64,000 nucleotides of DNA from positions 1,290,501-1,354,500 of the forward strand of contig CP127384.1 of the NCBI GenBank assembly GCA_030285985.1, given 5' to 3'. Position numbers and translations under genes: made by a program. Below are positions 25,248-34,291 of this stretch, piece after piece. The stretch is from Aquidulcibacter paucihalophilus (GTDB lineage: Bacteria; Pseudomonadota; Alphaproteobacteria; Caulobacterales; Caulobacteraceae). The number at the start of each line of letters is the position of its first letter. Position 1 is the first letter of the stretch. Under the pieces are notes generated by a model. It made no database searches. It was not told where the DNA came from and was given only the letters and a program-made list of their open reading frames with translations.

Positions 25248-27455
25248 TCAGCGCGGCCCCTTGGCCTTGTACGGCGGCTTGGCTCCGGCCGGCTTGCCGC
25301 GCGCGTCCTTTGCGGCCCACGGACGATCGCCGCCCTTGGGCTTGCCCTTCCAGGGGCGATCGCCGGCGGCGGCGGCAGGGGCGGTCTCGGCGTCGGAGCG
25401 CGGCGTCCAGGGCGTCTTGCCCTCAACCGGCGGCTTCTTCACCCACGGCTTCTTGCCGTCCGGCGTCGGATCGGTCGGCGTGCGCTTGACCCAGGGCTTC
25501 TTGCCTTCGGCGGCCGGGGCAGGGGCGTCGTCCCGCTTCACCCACGGCTTCTTCTCACCCTGCGGACGGTCCTCGCGGGCCTTCCACGCAGGCTTTTCGC
25601 CGGTCTCCTCGCGCTTGACCCAGGGCTTCTTGCCCTCGGCGGCGGGGGCGGAGTCCTCACGCTTGACCCACGGCTTCTTCGCGCCTTCGGGCCGGTCCTC
25701 GCGCGGCTTCCAGGCCGGCTTGTCGCCGCCTTCCTCGCGGGCCTTCCAGGGCTTGCGCTCCGGACGGTCGCCCGAGGGGCGGTCGCCGGCGGGCTTCTTG
25801 TCCCAGCGGCTGACGGGCTTCTCGGACGGGCCGGGCTTGACCGCCGGATCGATCTTGACGCCGTCCTCGAGGCCGAGGGCCACGGCGGCCTCGAACTTTG
25901 CCTGCATCTCCTGGGTGATCTCGAACTTGGTCTCGCGCTCGAAGATCTTGATCGAGCCGATGTCGCGCTTCGTGACATGGCCCAGCCGGCAGATGGTCGG
26001 CATCAGCCATTTCGGGTCGGCGTTCTTGTCGCGGCCGATGTTGATCCGGTACCAGACCATGTCGCCGCCGCGGGCAAAGTCCGTGTACGGAACATCCGGC
26101 TGGCCCTTGTCGTTCTTGCCGGTCTCCTGCTGACGCTTCATCCGGTCGTCGTCGTAGACGTCTTCCGGGGCGGGCAGTTTCTGCTGGTAGAGGCGGATCA
26201 GGGCGGCCGCGATCTGTTCCGGCGAGCTCTTCTCGAGAAGCTGTTTGCCGAGGGCCAGGACGGCTTCGTCCTCGACCGGCGCGATCAGAACCGGGTCGGC
26301 CAGCATGCGGGCCTGGTCGTTGGCGAGGATCATCTCGGCCGAGGGCGGGCCGCTCCATTCGGCCTTGATCGAGGCCGATTGCAGCATCAGCTCGACCTTG
26401 CGGCGGCGCGTGTAGCTGACCAGCAGGACGGAGACGCCCTTCTTGCCGGCGCGGCCCGTACGGCCCGAGCGGTGCAGCAGGCCGGCCTTGTTGACCGGGA
26501 TCTCAGCGTGGATGACCAGCCCCAGATCGGGCAGGTCGAGGCCGCGCGCGGCGACGTCGGTGGCGACGCAGACGCGGGCGTGGCCGTCGCGCAGGGCCTG
26601 CAGGGCCTCCGAACGCTGGCTCTGGGTCAGTTCGCCGGACAGGCCGACGACGGAGAAGCCACGCTCGCGCAGGGACGAGGTCAGGTGTTTCACCCGCTCG
26701 CGCGTATTGGCGAACACCAGCGCGCCGGGGGCCTCGAAATAGCGAAGCACGTTGACGACGGCCAGTTCGACCTCGTTCGGGGCGACGCGGATGGCCTTGT
26801 ATTCGATGTCGGCGTGCGAGGCGTTGCCCGCGACCGTGTCGATCCGCAGCGCGTCCTTCTGATAGGTCTTGGCCAGCTGCACGATGTCGCGCGCCAGGGT
26901 GGCCGAGAACATCAGCGTGCGGCGCTCGGCCGGGGCCGTTTCGAGGATGAAGGTCAGGTCCTCGTGGAAGCCCATGTCGAGCATTTCGTCGGCTTCATCG
27001 AGCACGACGGCCTGCAGGGTCGTCAGGTCGAGCGAGCCGCGCTCGAGGTGGTCGCGCAGACGGCCGGGCGTGCCGACCACGATGTGACAGCCGCGGTTCA
27101 GCGCCTGGCGCTCGACCTTGGGGTCCATGCCGCCGACGCAGGAGACGATCCGGGCACCGGTCTTGGCGTAGAGCCATTGCAGCTCGTTCGAGACCTGCAG
27201 GGCCAGTTCGCGGGTCGGGGCGATGACCAGGGCCACAGGCGCGCCGAACTCGGCGAATTTCTCGGCCTCACCCAGCAGGGTGGGGGCGAGGGCCAGACCG
27301 AAGGCGACGGTCTTGCCCGAACCGGTCTGGGCAGAGACCAGCAGATCGCGGCCCGGTTCGGCCTCCAGCACGGCGGATTGTACCGGCGTGGGCTCGGCAT
27401 AGCCGCGTTCGGAAAGGGCGCGGTCGAGCGCGGGATGACTGGCGGGGAAGGGCAT
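25248..27455 (-). CDS. DEAD-box RNA helicase with long repetitive basic tail
   Basis: 735 aa from ATG 27455; an in-frame GTG at 27473 is possible. The helicase core carries all motifs: PTPVQSAVL, AQTGSGKT, APTRELALQ, TPGRLRDHL, DEADEMLDMGF, FSATLA, VFANTRE, ATDVAARGLDLPD, HRSGRTGRAG. Residues about 480-560 hold a DbpA/CsdA-like RNA-binding domain (VWYRINIGRDKNADP, DIGSIKIFERETKFEI). The last 170 residues are low-complexity, built from repeats around GKKPWVKR and PAWKAREDRP, rich in Lys/Arg/Trp/Pro and likely disordered RNA-binding. The closest type is CsdA/DeaD (ribosome assembly, cold adaptation); precise orthology is not assigned. The gene stands alone. Confidence 0.93.
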   Translation of the reverse strand: MPFPASHPALDRALSERGYAEPTPVQSAVLEAEPGRDLLVSAQTGSGKTVAFGLALAPTLLGEAEKFAEFGAPVALVIAPTRELALQVSNELQWLYAKTGARIVSCVGGMDPKVERQALNRGCHIVVGTPGRLRDHLERGSLDLTTLQAVVLDEADEMLDMGFHEDLTFILETAPAERRTLMFSATLARDIVQLAKTYQKDALRIDTVAGNASHADIEYKAIRVAPNEVELAVVNVLRYFEAPGALVFANTRERVKHLTSSLRERGFSVVGLSGELTQSQRSEALQALRDGHARVCVATDVAARGLDLPDLGLVIHAEIPVNKAGLLHRSGRTGRAGKKGVSVLLVSYTRRRKVELMLQSASIKAEWSGPPSAEMILANDQARMLADPVLIAPVEDEAVLALGKQLLEKSSPEQIAAALIRLYQQKLPAPEDVYDDDRMKRQQETGKNDKGQPDVPYTDFARGGDMVWYRINIGRDKNADPKWLMPTICRLGHVTKRDIGSIKIFERETKFEITQEMQAKFEAAVALGLEDGVKIDPAVKPGPSEKPVSRWDKKPAGDRPSGDRPERKPWKAREEGGDKPAWKPREDRPEGAKKPWVKREDSAPAAEGKKPWVKREETGEKPAWKAREDRPQGEKKPWVKRDDAPAPAAEGKKPWVKRTPTDPTPDGKKPWVKKPPVEGKTPWTPRSDAETAPAAAAGDRPWKGKPKGGDRPWAAKDARGKPAGAKPPYKAKGPR

Positions 27456-27753
27456 GGGGCGGTCCAATAGCACGATTCAGCGCGCGAACGGTCGGCGCAG
27501 AAGGCGGCGGACGGCGGCGTATGAGGGGAAATAACGGCGGAATGGTGAAAGCCGCCGAATTGAGGCTGCGCCCCATACAGGACGTTGCGCGGCTTTACCA
27601 ATTGGAGTGCCTGCGGGCAGAGCCTCTGCCCCGGTTCGTCCTCCGTGCCGCCGGCTCCCTGGTCGTTTTACTGGCGGGGATGCCCGGCCATTATCATTCT
27701 GGAAAACATCCCGCCTGCAGGAAGGGGCCCCTGGGCGCGCCTGAAAGGCTGCT

Positions 27754-28854
27754 ATGTCGGATCGCGCTGTTCGCAGCCTCGAGTTTCTGGAGAAGTCGGC
27801 CTCGACCGCGCGGGTGCTGAACCTGTTCCAGATCTCCAAGGTTCATGGCCATACGGCGGCATGGCGCGAGGAGCCGCTGTTCCAGAGCCCGGGACTGAAC
27901 CAGGCGCTGCTGATAAAGCACCGGCTGCGTCGCAACGAGACCGACCAGTTCCGGGGCCACCGCCGGGTCGCGACCAAGATTGTTGTGCCGATCGACGGAC
28001 GCGAACTGAAGGCCGGCGGCCGCTTCGTCTTTGTGGGCCAGACCGACTACGCCCCCATTCTCAAGGAGGTGTTCGGGGTCACCGTGGATCACCCCGATTT
28101 CCGGACCCTGCAGCTTCTCGACGAGTTGCCGTCGCTGGATCCATTTCTTTTGCGGGAACAGCTGAGCCGGGCCGGCATCGTGCCGGCACCCTGCTACTTC
28201 GCCATCAGCGATGCCGACATGCAGAAGATGCTGAGTTTCGTCCAGGGCGAGATCGAACCCCTGGTCCAGCTCAGTCTCGGCGGGACCAAGGCCTCGACCG
28301 GTGCCGTTGCCCGGATGGCCGCCAAGATCCTCTCCAATGCGCCGGGTGACCGGATGGTCGGCCTGGGCGAGGTTCTGAGGCTCAGCCCGGAGCAGTATGA
28401 GGAGGGCATCTTCTGCTGGAAGGGGTTCCTCTACTTCAAATGGACGCTCGGCAGCATGGCGGAGGATGTCGCCGGCGTGTTGTCCAAGGTCGCCAGCATC
28501 AAGCCGGTCGGGTCCATGGATGGTGACGCCCGGGAATATATCGCCCGCAGCCGCGAGGTGGTCAGCGGACAGATCAAGCGGGCGCGGGCAGAGACCCGCC
28601 AGACGATGAAAATCTATGACGAGGCCTATGCGGGTCTGACGGAGAACGGCAATCCATTGATCTTCCGGGACTTCCTGCTCAAGGCGCCCGCGCTGTTCGC
28701 GCGCCTGGGCGAGCAGCTCGGTGCCATCCAGCACGTCGTCAGCTTCTGGAATTTCCGCTTCCGGCCGAGGGCCCCGGCACCGAGCCCGTCCGAGCTGATC
28801 GACATCTTCATGGATTTCGAAACCAGCCTCAGGGGCCGGTCTGAAGAGGTCTGA
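27754..28854 (+). CDS. Unknown protein upstream of the H-NOX operon
   Basis: 366 aa from ATG 27754, no signal peptide or membrane helix. Coding bias is good throughout. Features seen: an N-terminal part with VATKIVVPIDGRELKAGG and RFVFVGQTDYAPILKEVFG, then a mostly helical C-terminal half (LVQLSLGGTKASTGAVARMAA, SREVVSGQIKRARAETRQTM). I do not recognise the family. It lies in the same orientation before the H-NOX gene, separated by a 222-base gap with a hairpin, so it may be a related cytoplasmic signalling protein or a neighbour by chance. The 298 bases upstream of it, back to the helicase, hold no convincing gene. Confidence 0.75.
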   Translation: MSDRAVRSLEFLEKSASTARVLNLFQISKVHGHTAAWREEPLFQSPGLNQALLIKHRLRRNETDQFRGHRRVATKIVVPIDGRELKAGGRFVFVGQTDYAPILKEVFGVTVDHPDFRTLQLLDELPSLDPFLLREQLSRAGIVPAPCYFAISDADMQKMLSFVQGEIEPLVQLSLGGTKASTGAVARMAAKILSNAPGDRMVGLGEVLRLSPEQYEEGIFCWKGFLYFKWTLGSMAEDVAGVLSKVASIKPVGSMDGDAREYIARSREVVSGQIKRARAETRQTMKIYDEAYAGLTENGNPLIFRDFLLKAPALFARLGEQLGAIQHVVSFWNFRFRPRAPAPSPSELIDIFMDFETSLRGRSEEV

Positions 28855-28877
28855 CCGACGGCGCGGGAACCGTCGGT
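28854..28877 (+). terminator. Hairpin after the unknown gene, weak terminator
   Basis: Perfect 8-bp stem ACCGACGG/CCGTCGGT with loop CGCGGGAA directly at the stop codon. No T-run follows, only a G-run, so termination is uncertain. Confidence 0.4.
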
Positions 28878-29029
28878 GTCCGGGGGGGGGGCGTGCTACG
28901 TCGCCCCTCGCGTGTCCGGGTCCTCGGCTTGGCACCGAGTTTGGGGATTTCTGCGGGTGTCGCCGGGGGCAGGTTCCGGAGAACGCCGGTATCAACTTAC
29001 CTCGTGCGGGCCTTGTCGCTAAATTAAGA

Positions 29030-29042
29030 ATTGGGTTCCAAT
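29030..29042 (+). promoter_or_regulatory. Inverted repeat upstream of the H-NOX gene
   Basis: ATTGG-GTT-CCAAT lies in a noticeably AT-richer stretch (about 29010-29050) some 35 bases before the H-NOX start, where an operator or promoter element would sit. The regulator is unknown. Confidence 0.35.
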
Positions 29043-29076
29043 AGCTAAGCTTCCGGTCCAGGCCAGAGGGGCACTG

Positions 29077-29628
29077 ATGTTTGGAATGATCCACAAGTCG
29101 GCACGAGCCATGGTGCTCGAGCAGTTCGGACCGGCCGCCTGGGATCAGATCCTTCAGTCCGCCAAGCTTGATGATGGAGACTTCGTCAGCGCCCAACCCT
29201 ATCCCGATGAGACGACCTTCAGGCTGATTGGTGCGGCGGCCGCCACGGCGGGCCTCACGGTTGACCAGACGCTGCAGGCTTTCGGCCATCACTGGGTCAA
29301 GGCCGCCGACCAGGGGCTCTATTCCAACGTCATGGCGATCCTCGGCGGATCTCTTCTGGAAGCCCTGACAAACCTCGACCGGATGCACGCGAGTATCCAG
29401 ATCGCCCTGCCGGATGCCCAGCTTCCGCAATTCGTGGTCGTCTCCCAGGATGAGCGGTCGATTCATCTGGCCTATTACTCCAAGCGGGAGGGCCTTGAGA
29501 GCTTTGTCTCCGGCCTGCTTGAAGGCCTGCTGATCCGGTTCAACCAGCCGGGATCCGTCGTCTTCTCCGGGATGGACGGCGCGGCCAGGCTTTTCACCGT
29601 GACGTTTGATCCGCCGGTGGAAGAATAG
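29077..29628 (+). CDS. H-NOX heme nitric-oxide sensor protein
   Basis: 183 aa from ATG 29077, with AGAGGGG upstream. The whole protein is one H-NOX domain. Visible markers are the N-terminal MFGMIHKSARAMVLEQFG, the FGHHWV segment, the proximal heme-ligand histidine in NLDRMHASI (near residue 108), and the heme-propionate motif YxSxR as YYSKREGL near residue 138. Stand-alone bacterial H-NOX proteins bind NO at picomolar to nanomolar level and control a partner kinase or cyclase. The partner here is the histidine kinase gene starting two bases after the stop. Cytoplasmic. Family assignment is firm; NO rather than O2 as ligand is inferred from the family. Confidence 0.95.
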   Translation: MFGMIHKSARAMVLEQFGPAAWDQILQSAKLDDGDFVSAQPYPDETTFRLIGAAAATAGLTVDQTLQAFGHHWVKAADQGLYSNVMAILGGSLLEALTNLDRMHASIQIALPDAQLPQFVVVSQDERSIHLAYYSKREGLESFVSGLLEGLLIRFNQPGSVVFSGMDGAARLFTVTFDPPVEE

Positions 29629-29630
29629 CG

Positions 29631-31238
29631 ATGGATGTGGTTCTGGCCGGCGGGGATTTTGAAAACTTCTTCCCCTGCTATCTGGTGACCGACGAGGCGT
29701 TCGCCATTCAGGGCGTCGGCCGATCCATCTCGAGATTTCTGCCCGACCTGCTTCCCGGCGATCGACTGGACAGATGGTTCATCTTTGACCGCCCCGTTGC
29801 GACCCCGGACGCGCGCACCCTGGTGCGCGACCAGACTCCGGTCCAGATCAGGTCGATCGACGGCCGGCTTCAACTGTCGGGCTGCGTGGTCGAACAGGCG
29901 TTCGGCTTTGTATTCTGTTTGAGCCACTCCCCGGGGCGGGCCGCAGCCTGGGGCGAGCTCGGCCTGACGGTGAGGGATTTTTCCATAGCCGATCAGTCCC
30001 TGGCCGTCGGCACGGCGATCAGCCTGCAGAAGACCTTGATGGCCGAGTTGCAGGAAACGATTGAAAACCTGCGGCGTGCCCGGGACGAGGCGACGGCCGC
30101 CAGCCTTGCCAAGTCGACCTTCCTGTCGGTCATGAGTCACGAGATCCGCACGCCGCTGAATGGTATCCTTGGCATGACCCAGGTCATGATCCGCGACACG
30201 TCGGAAGAGCAGACCCTCTCCAGGCTCGACATCGTGCAGCAGTCCGGTGAGGGCCTGCTCGCCATCCTCAACGATTTGCTGGACCTGTCTCGTATCGAGG
30301 CGGGGAAAATCGAGCTGGAGTCGATCCCCTTCGACATGGGCGAGGTGTTGAGCGGGGCCCACTCGGCCTTCACCGCCCTGGCCAACAAGAAGGGATTGTC
30401 CATGCGCCTCGACATCGAGGCGATCCAGGGCCGGTACATCGGCGACCCGACCCGCATCCGGCAAATCGTCTATAATCTCGTCTCGAACGCCCTGAAGTTC
30501 ACCGAATCCGGAAGCGTGGAGATCAGGGCGCATTCGATCGAGGGGGGACTCGAGATCGTGGTCACCGATACAGGTATCGGTATCGCTCCTGACAAATTGT
30601 TGGAAATCTTCCGCGAATTCAATCAGGCGGACACTTCGATCAACCGACGCTTCGGTGGAACAGGCCTTGGCCTGTCCATCGCCCGCGATCTTGCCGCCCT
30701 GATGGGGGGCTCGATCAGGGTGGAAAGCCAGCCGGGAGAAGGCTCCCGATTCACGGTCAGGCTTCAGGTTGTCCGCACGGGCGACCCGGAACCCGTGACC
30801 GAGCCTGTTGAGGACGCACAATCCGAGACCTTCTCGCTGGGCAGCCTGCGTGTGCTCGCGGCCGAGGACAATGACGTCAACCAGCTCGTTCTCCGGACGA
30901 TCCTTGAGCAGTTCGGCGTCACCGCGACGGTCGTCAAAAATGGTCGCGAGGCCGTGGATGCCTGGGCCAGACAGCCCTGGGACGTCATCCTGATGGATAT
31001 CCAGATGCCGGTGATGGGCGGGGTGGAGGCCACCCGGCTCATCCGGATGCAGGAGGCCGAGACCCGGCGTAGTGCGACGCCCATTGTCGCTTTGACGGCG
31101 AACACCATGACCCATCAACTGCCCGAGTACGAGGCGGCGGGCTTCTCAGGCCTGGTCGCCAAGCCGATTCAGGTGGGCCTGCTTATGCAGGCCCTGCTCG
31201 ACACGGCCGCCGCCTCCGGAGCAGACGCGGTGGCGTGA
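29631..31238 (+). CDS. Hybrid histidine kinase with HNOBA domain (H-NOX partner)
   Basis: 535 aa from ATG 29631. An N-terminal HNOBA-type domain (residues 1-130, IQGVGRSISRFLPDLLPGDR) is followed by a coiled coil (LQETIENLRRARDEATAA). HisKA has the phospho-acceptor in SVMSHEIRTPLNGILG. HATPase_c shows NLVSNALKFTESG, DTGIGIAPDKL and GGTGLGLSIA. A C-terminal receiver domain has AAEDNDVNQLV, phospho-acceptor in VILMDIQMPVMGG and VAKPIQ. There is no membrane helix, so it is a cytoplasmic kinase read out by the H-NOX protein: in known pairs, NO-bound H-NOX inhibits the kinase. The output phosphotransfer protein or regulator is not adjacent. Confidence 0.94.
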   Translation: MDVVLAGGDFENFFPCYLVTDEAFAIQGVGRSISRFLPDLLPGDRLDRWFIFDRPVATPDARTLVRDQTPVQIRSIDGRLQLSGCVVEQAFGFVFCLSHSPGRAAAWGELGLTVRDFSIADQSLAVGTAISLQKTLMAELQETIENLRRARDEATAASLAKSTFLSVMSHEIRTPLNGILGMTQVMIRDTSEEQTLSRLDIVQQSGEGLLAILNDLLDLSRIEAGKIELESIPFDMGEVLSGAHSAFTALANKKGLSMRLDIEAIQGRYIGDPTRIRQIVYNLVSNALKFTESGSVEIRAHSIEGGLEIVVTDTGIGIAPDKLLEIFREFNQADTSINRRFGGTGLGLSIARDLAALMGGSIRVESQPGEGSRFTVRLQVVRTGDPEPVTEPVEDAQSETFSLGSLRVLAAEDNDVNQLVLRTILEQFGVTATVVKNGREAVDAWARQPWDVILMDIQMPVMGGVEATRLIRMQEAETRRSATPIVALTANTMTHQLPEYEAAGFSGLVAKPIQVGLLMQALLDTAAASGADAVA

Positions 31239-31327
31239 GCCGGGCAGGTTTCCAAAGGTCGACAGCGCGTCCCCGAGCGGGATCGACCCGGAAGCCGGGT
31301 CCGCCATTCGGTGCATTGAGGAAGGAA

Positions 31328-31402
31328 TGGTGGATGCGACAGGGATTGAACCTGTGACCCCCTCGGTGTGAACGAGGTGCTCTCCCGCTGAGCTACGCAT
31401 CC
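31328..31402 (-). tRNA. tRNA-Val (anticodon CAC)
   Basis: Acceptor GGATGCG/CGCATCC, anticodon stem CCTCG/CGAGG with loop TTCACAC giving CAC, T-arm ACAGG/TTCAATC/CCTGT, discriminator A and encoded CCA; 75 nt. It lies between the histidine kinase and gph. The T-loop reads TTCAATC. Confidence 0.97.
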
Positions 31403-31453
31403 ATCTATCGCGGAGGCGGCGACATAGCCCGCGCGTTCGCAGCGCGCAAGGTG

Positions 31454-32167
31454 TCAGATGGCGGGGGCGGTCGTCCCTGTCGCCGCCTGCTGCAAGGTCG
31501 CGACCGCCGCGATCAGATCGGAGAAGCAGTCGATGACGATGTCCCCGCCCAGGTCCGCGAGCGGCACGTCATTGTAGCCGAAGCCGGCGACCACACAGGG
31601 CACGCCGGCCGCCCTGGCGCTGCCGGTGTCGGTGGTGGCGTCGCCGACCATCACGGCCCGTTCAGGATCACCGCCGGCCAGCAGGACCGCCTCGCGGACG
31701 TGAGCCCCGTCGGGCTTGCGGGCGCTGACACGGTCGGGCCCCGCGACCACGACGAAGTGACGCGTCAGATCGAGCGCGCCGATCAGGGCCTCGGCAAGGT
31801 CGGTGCGCTTGTTGGTGGCCACGCAGAGCAGGGCGCCGCGAGTCGCGAGATGGTCCAGCGTCTCAACCACGCCCTCAAACGGGCGGCTGTCGTCGGCGAT
31901 GTGGGCGACATAGTCCTCGATGAAATGGTCGAAGAGTTCGGGCTCGGCGGCCTCGTCCCAGACGGCACCGGCCTCCGTGAAGCCGTGGCGGAGCAGGGCG
32001 CGGGCACCGTGGCCGACCAGATGGCGGGCGGAGGAGAGGGGCACGGCCGGATAGCCGCGCGGTGCCAGCATGCGGTTCAGGGTGCCGATCAGGTCCGGCG
32101 CGGAGTCCACAAGGGTCCCGTCCAGATCGAAGGCGATGGTCCAGCCCTCGAGGTCGCGCGCGCTCAT
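31454..32167 (-). CDS. gph: Phosphoglycolate phosphatase-like HAD hydrolase
   Basis: 237 aa from ATG 32167, preferred because GGGAG lies six bases upstream; an ATG two codons earlier is too close to it. HAD motifs: AFDLDGTLVDSAPDL near residue 12 with the nucleophile Asp, VATNKRTDL (motif II), ARKPDGAHV (motif III Lys) and VMVGDATTDTGSARAAG (motif IV). The helical cap (LVGHGARALLRHGF) is the Gph type. It removes phosphate from 2-phosphoglycolate produced by DNA repair or oxygenase reactions. Divergent from glmU across about 66 bases. HAD substrates are hard to fix from sequence, so the symbol is probable rather than certain. Confidence 0.88.
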   Translation of the reverse strand: MSARDLEGWTIAFDLDGTLVDSAPDLIGTLNRMLAPRGYPAVPLSSARHLVGHGARALLRHGFTEAGAVWDEAAEPELFDHFIEDYVAHIADDSRPFEGVVETLDHLATRGALLCVATNKRTDLAEALIGALDLTRHFVVVAGPDRVSARKPDGAHVREAVLLAGGDPERAVMVGDATTDTGSARAAGVPCVVAGFGYNDVPLADLGGDIVIDCFSDLIAAVATLQQAATGTTAPAI

Positions 32168-32233
32168 CGGCATCTCCCGTCGGTCGCCAGGATGGGCTAG
32201 ACCGCTGGCGACGACTAGCCGCCGGACTGATTC

Positions 32234-33601
32234 ATGACCAGCACTCCCCTATCTTCCGGTCCGAGGGCCGCCATCATTCTCGCCGCCGGACAGGGCACGC
32301 GGATGAAGTCGCCCCTGCCCAAGGTGCTGCACCCGGTCGGCAGCCGCGCCATGCTGGATCACGCCATCGATGCGGCCGAGGCGCTCGGGTGCGAGCGGAT
32401 CGTGGTGGTGGTGGGCAATCACTCACCCGAGGTCCGCGCCCATGTGGTCAAGCGGCTGGGCGAGGCGGCGATCGCCGTGCAGGATCCGCCGATCGGCACC
32501 GGCCATGCGGTGCGGGCCGCCGAGGCCGCGCTGGCGGGGTTCGCCGGCCAGGTCGTGATCACCTATGGCGATGTGCCGCTGTTGAAGGCCGCCGACATCG
32601 AGCCGGTGTTCGGTGTGACCGCCGGCGTGACCGTGGTCGGGTTCGAGGCGCGCGACCCGAGCGGCTACGGCCGCCTGATGGTTGACGCCGACGGGGGGCT
32701 GGAGGCGATTGTCGAGCACAAGGAAGCCTCGCCCGACCAACTGAAGGTCACCGCCTGCAACTCGGGCGTCATGGCCGCACCGGCGGCCCTGCTGTTCGAC
32801 CTGCTGGCCGAGGTCAGGAACGACAACGCCAAGGGCGAATACTATCTGACCGACGTGGTGGCGCTGGCCCGGGCCCGTGGCGAACCGACCCGGACCGTGT
32901 TCGCGGATGAGGACGCGGTCATGGGGGTCAACGCCCAGGCCGAGCTGGCCGTGGCCGAGGCCCTGTTCCAGAAGGTCCAGCGCGAGACGTTTCTCGCCGC
33001 GGGCGTGACCATGCCGGCACCCGAGACGGTGCATTTCTCGTTCGACACCGAGGTCGGCGGCGGAACGACGATCGAGCCCTTTGTCGTGTTCGGACCCGGC
33101 GCGAAGATCGCGAGCGGGGCCCGCATCCGCAGCTTCAGCCACATCGAGGGGGCGACGGTCGCCGCCGGCGCCGAGGTCGGGCCCTATGCCCGGCTTCGTC
33201 CCGGCGCGGACCTGGGCGAGGGGGCCAAGGTCGGCAACTTCGTCGAGGTGAAGAACGTCCGCATGGGCAAGGGCGCCAAGGCCAACCACCTGTCCTATCT
33301 GGGCGACGGCGAGGTGGGGGCGAAGGCCAACATCGGCGCGGGCACGATCTTCTGCAACTACGACGGCTTCTTCAAACACCGCACGACGGTGGGAGAGGGG
33401 GCCTTCGTCGGTTCGAACAGCTCGCTGGTGGCGCCGGTGACGATCGGCGCGGGCGCGATGGTCGGATCAGGGTCGGTGGTCACCGCCGATGTCGCGCCGG
33501 GCGATCTGGCCCTGGCGCGGGGCGTCCAGACGGCCAAGGCAGGCTGGGCCGCGCGCTTCATGGAAACCATGCGGGCGAAGAAGGCGGCGAAAGCGAAATG
33601 A
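32234..33601 (+). CDS. glmU: Bifunctional UDP-GlcNAc pyrophosphorylase / GlcN-1-P acetyltransferase
   Basis: 455 aa from ATG 32234. The N-terminal nucleotidyltransferase domain shows [32 protein letters not shown] and YGDVPLL. The C-terminal left-handed beta-helix acyltransferase domain (from about residue 250) shows repeated hexapeptides, [20 protein letters not shown] (catalytic His region) and [10 protein letters not shown]. It makes UDP-GlcNAc for peptidoglycan and lipopolysaccharide, and plausibly for the GlcNAc-containing holdfast. The stop overlaps rpiA by ATGA. Confidence 0.97.
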   Translation: MTSTPLSSGPRAAIILAAGQGTRMKSPLPKVLHPVGSRAMLDHAIDAAEALGCERIVVVVGNHSPEVRAHVVKRLGEAAIAVQDPPIGTGHAVRAAEAALAGFAGQVVITYGDVPLLKAADIEPVFGVTAGVTVVGFEARDPSGYGRLMVDADGGLEAIVEHKEASPDQLKVTACNSGVMAAPAALLFDLLAEVRNDNAKGEYYLTDVVALARARGEPTRTVFADEDAVMGVNAQAELAVAEALFQKVQRETFLAAGVTMPAPETVHFSFDTEVGGGTTIEPFVVFGPGAKIASGARIRSFSHIEGATVAAGAEVGPYARLRPGADLGEGAKVGNFVEVKNVRMGKGAKANHLSYLGDGEVGAKANIGAGTIFCNYDGFFKHRTTVGEGAFVGSNSSLVAPVTIGAGAMVGSGSVVTADVAPGDLALARGVQTAKAGWAARFMETMRAKKAAKAK

Positions 33602-34284
33602 GCGCGGACGATCAGAAGCGCCACGCCGGCGAAGCCGCCGCCCTGCGCGTCGAGGCGGGCATGGTCGTCGGCCTCGGCACCGGCTCGACCGCGGCCTGGT
33701 TCGTCAAGGCGCTGGCGGCGCGCGGGCTGGACGGGCTGCGCTGTGTGCCCACGTCCGAAGCCACCGCCGAACTGGCGCGCGACCTGGGCCTGACCCTGTC
33801 GACGCTGGAGGACACGCCGCGTATCGACCTGACGGTCGACGGCGCCGACGAGGTCGGGCCGGGGCTGGCTCTGATCAAGGGCGGCGGGGCTGCCCTGCTG
33901 CGCGAGAAACTGGTGTGGGAGGCCTCGGCCCGCTGCATCGTCATCGCGGACAAGGCCAAGGTGGTGCCTGTGCTGGGTGCCTTCGCCTTGCCGATCGAGG
34001 TGGTCGCCTTCGGCCACAAGACCACGGCCAACCGCATCGCCGACGTCCTCGCCGACCATGACATCGCCATGCCGGCGCGGGTGCGGACGGCCGAGCGCGG
34101 GCTGGTGCGCACCGACGGCGGCAATCTGATCTACGACGCGAAATGCGCCGCCATCCACGACCCGGTGCGGCTGGCCGATGATCTGAAGCTGATCACTGGC
34201 GTGGTCGAACACGGCCTGTTCCTCGACCTTGCGGACGAGGCGATCATCGGCACGGACGACGGGGTCGAGGTGCTGACGCCCTGA
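33598..34284 (+). CDS. rpiA: Ribose-5-phosphate isomerase A
   Basis: 228 aa from ATG 33598, overlapping glmU. Motifs: [15 protein letters not shown] near residue 24, the catalytic [17 protein letters not shown] (Asp and Lys) near residue 80, REKLVWEAS, and [11 protein letters not shown]. It isomerises ribose-5-phosphate and ribulose-5-phosphate in the pentose phosphate pathway. Length and all active-site segments are normal. The following gene is convergent, with only seven bases between. Confidence 0.97.
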   Translation: MSADDQKRHAGEAAALRVEAGMVVGLGTGSTAAWFVKALAARGLDGLRCVPTSEATAELARDLGLTLSTLEDTPRIDLTVDGADEVGPGLALIKGGGAALLREKLVWEASARCIVIADKAKVVPVLGAFALPIEVVAFGHKTTANRIADVLADHDIAMPARVRTAERGLVRTDGGNLIYDAKCAAIHDPVRLADDLKLITGVVEHGLFLDLADEAIIGTDDGVEVLTP

Positions 34285-34291
34285 GGCCGGC

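Noticed and set aside
27521..27753. Short open frames between the helicase and the unknown gene
   Set aside because: Poor codon bias, no Shine-Dalgarno and no plausible product; treated as noncoding.
28930..28944. Sigma-54-like sequence TGGCAC-N5-TTGG before the H-NOX gene
   Set aside because: The -12 element lacks the required GC, no activator gene is adjacent, and the distance to the start is long.
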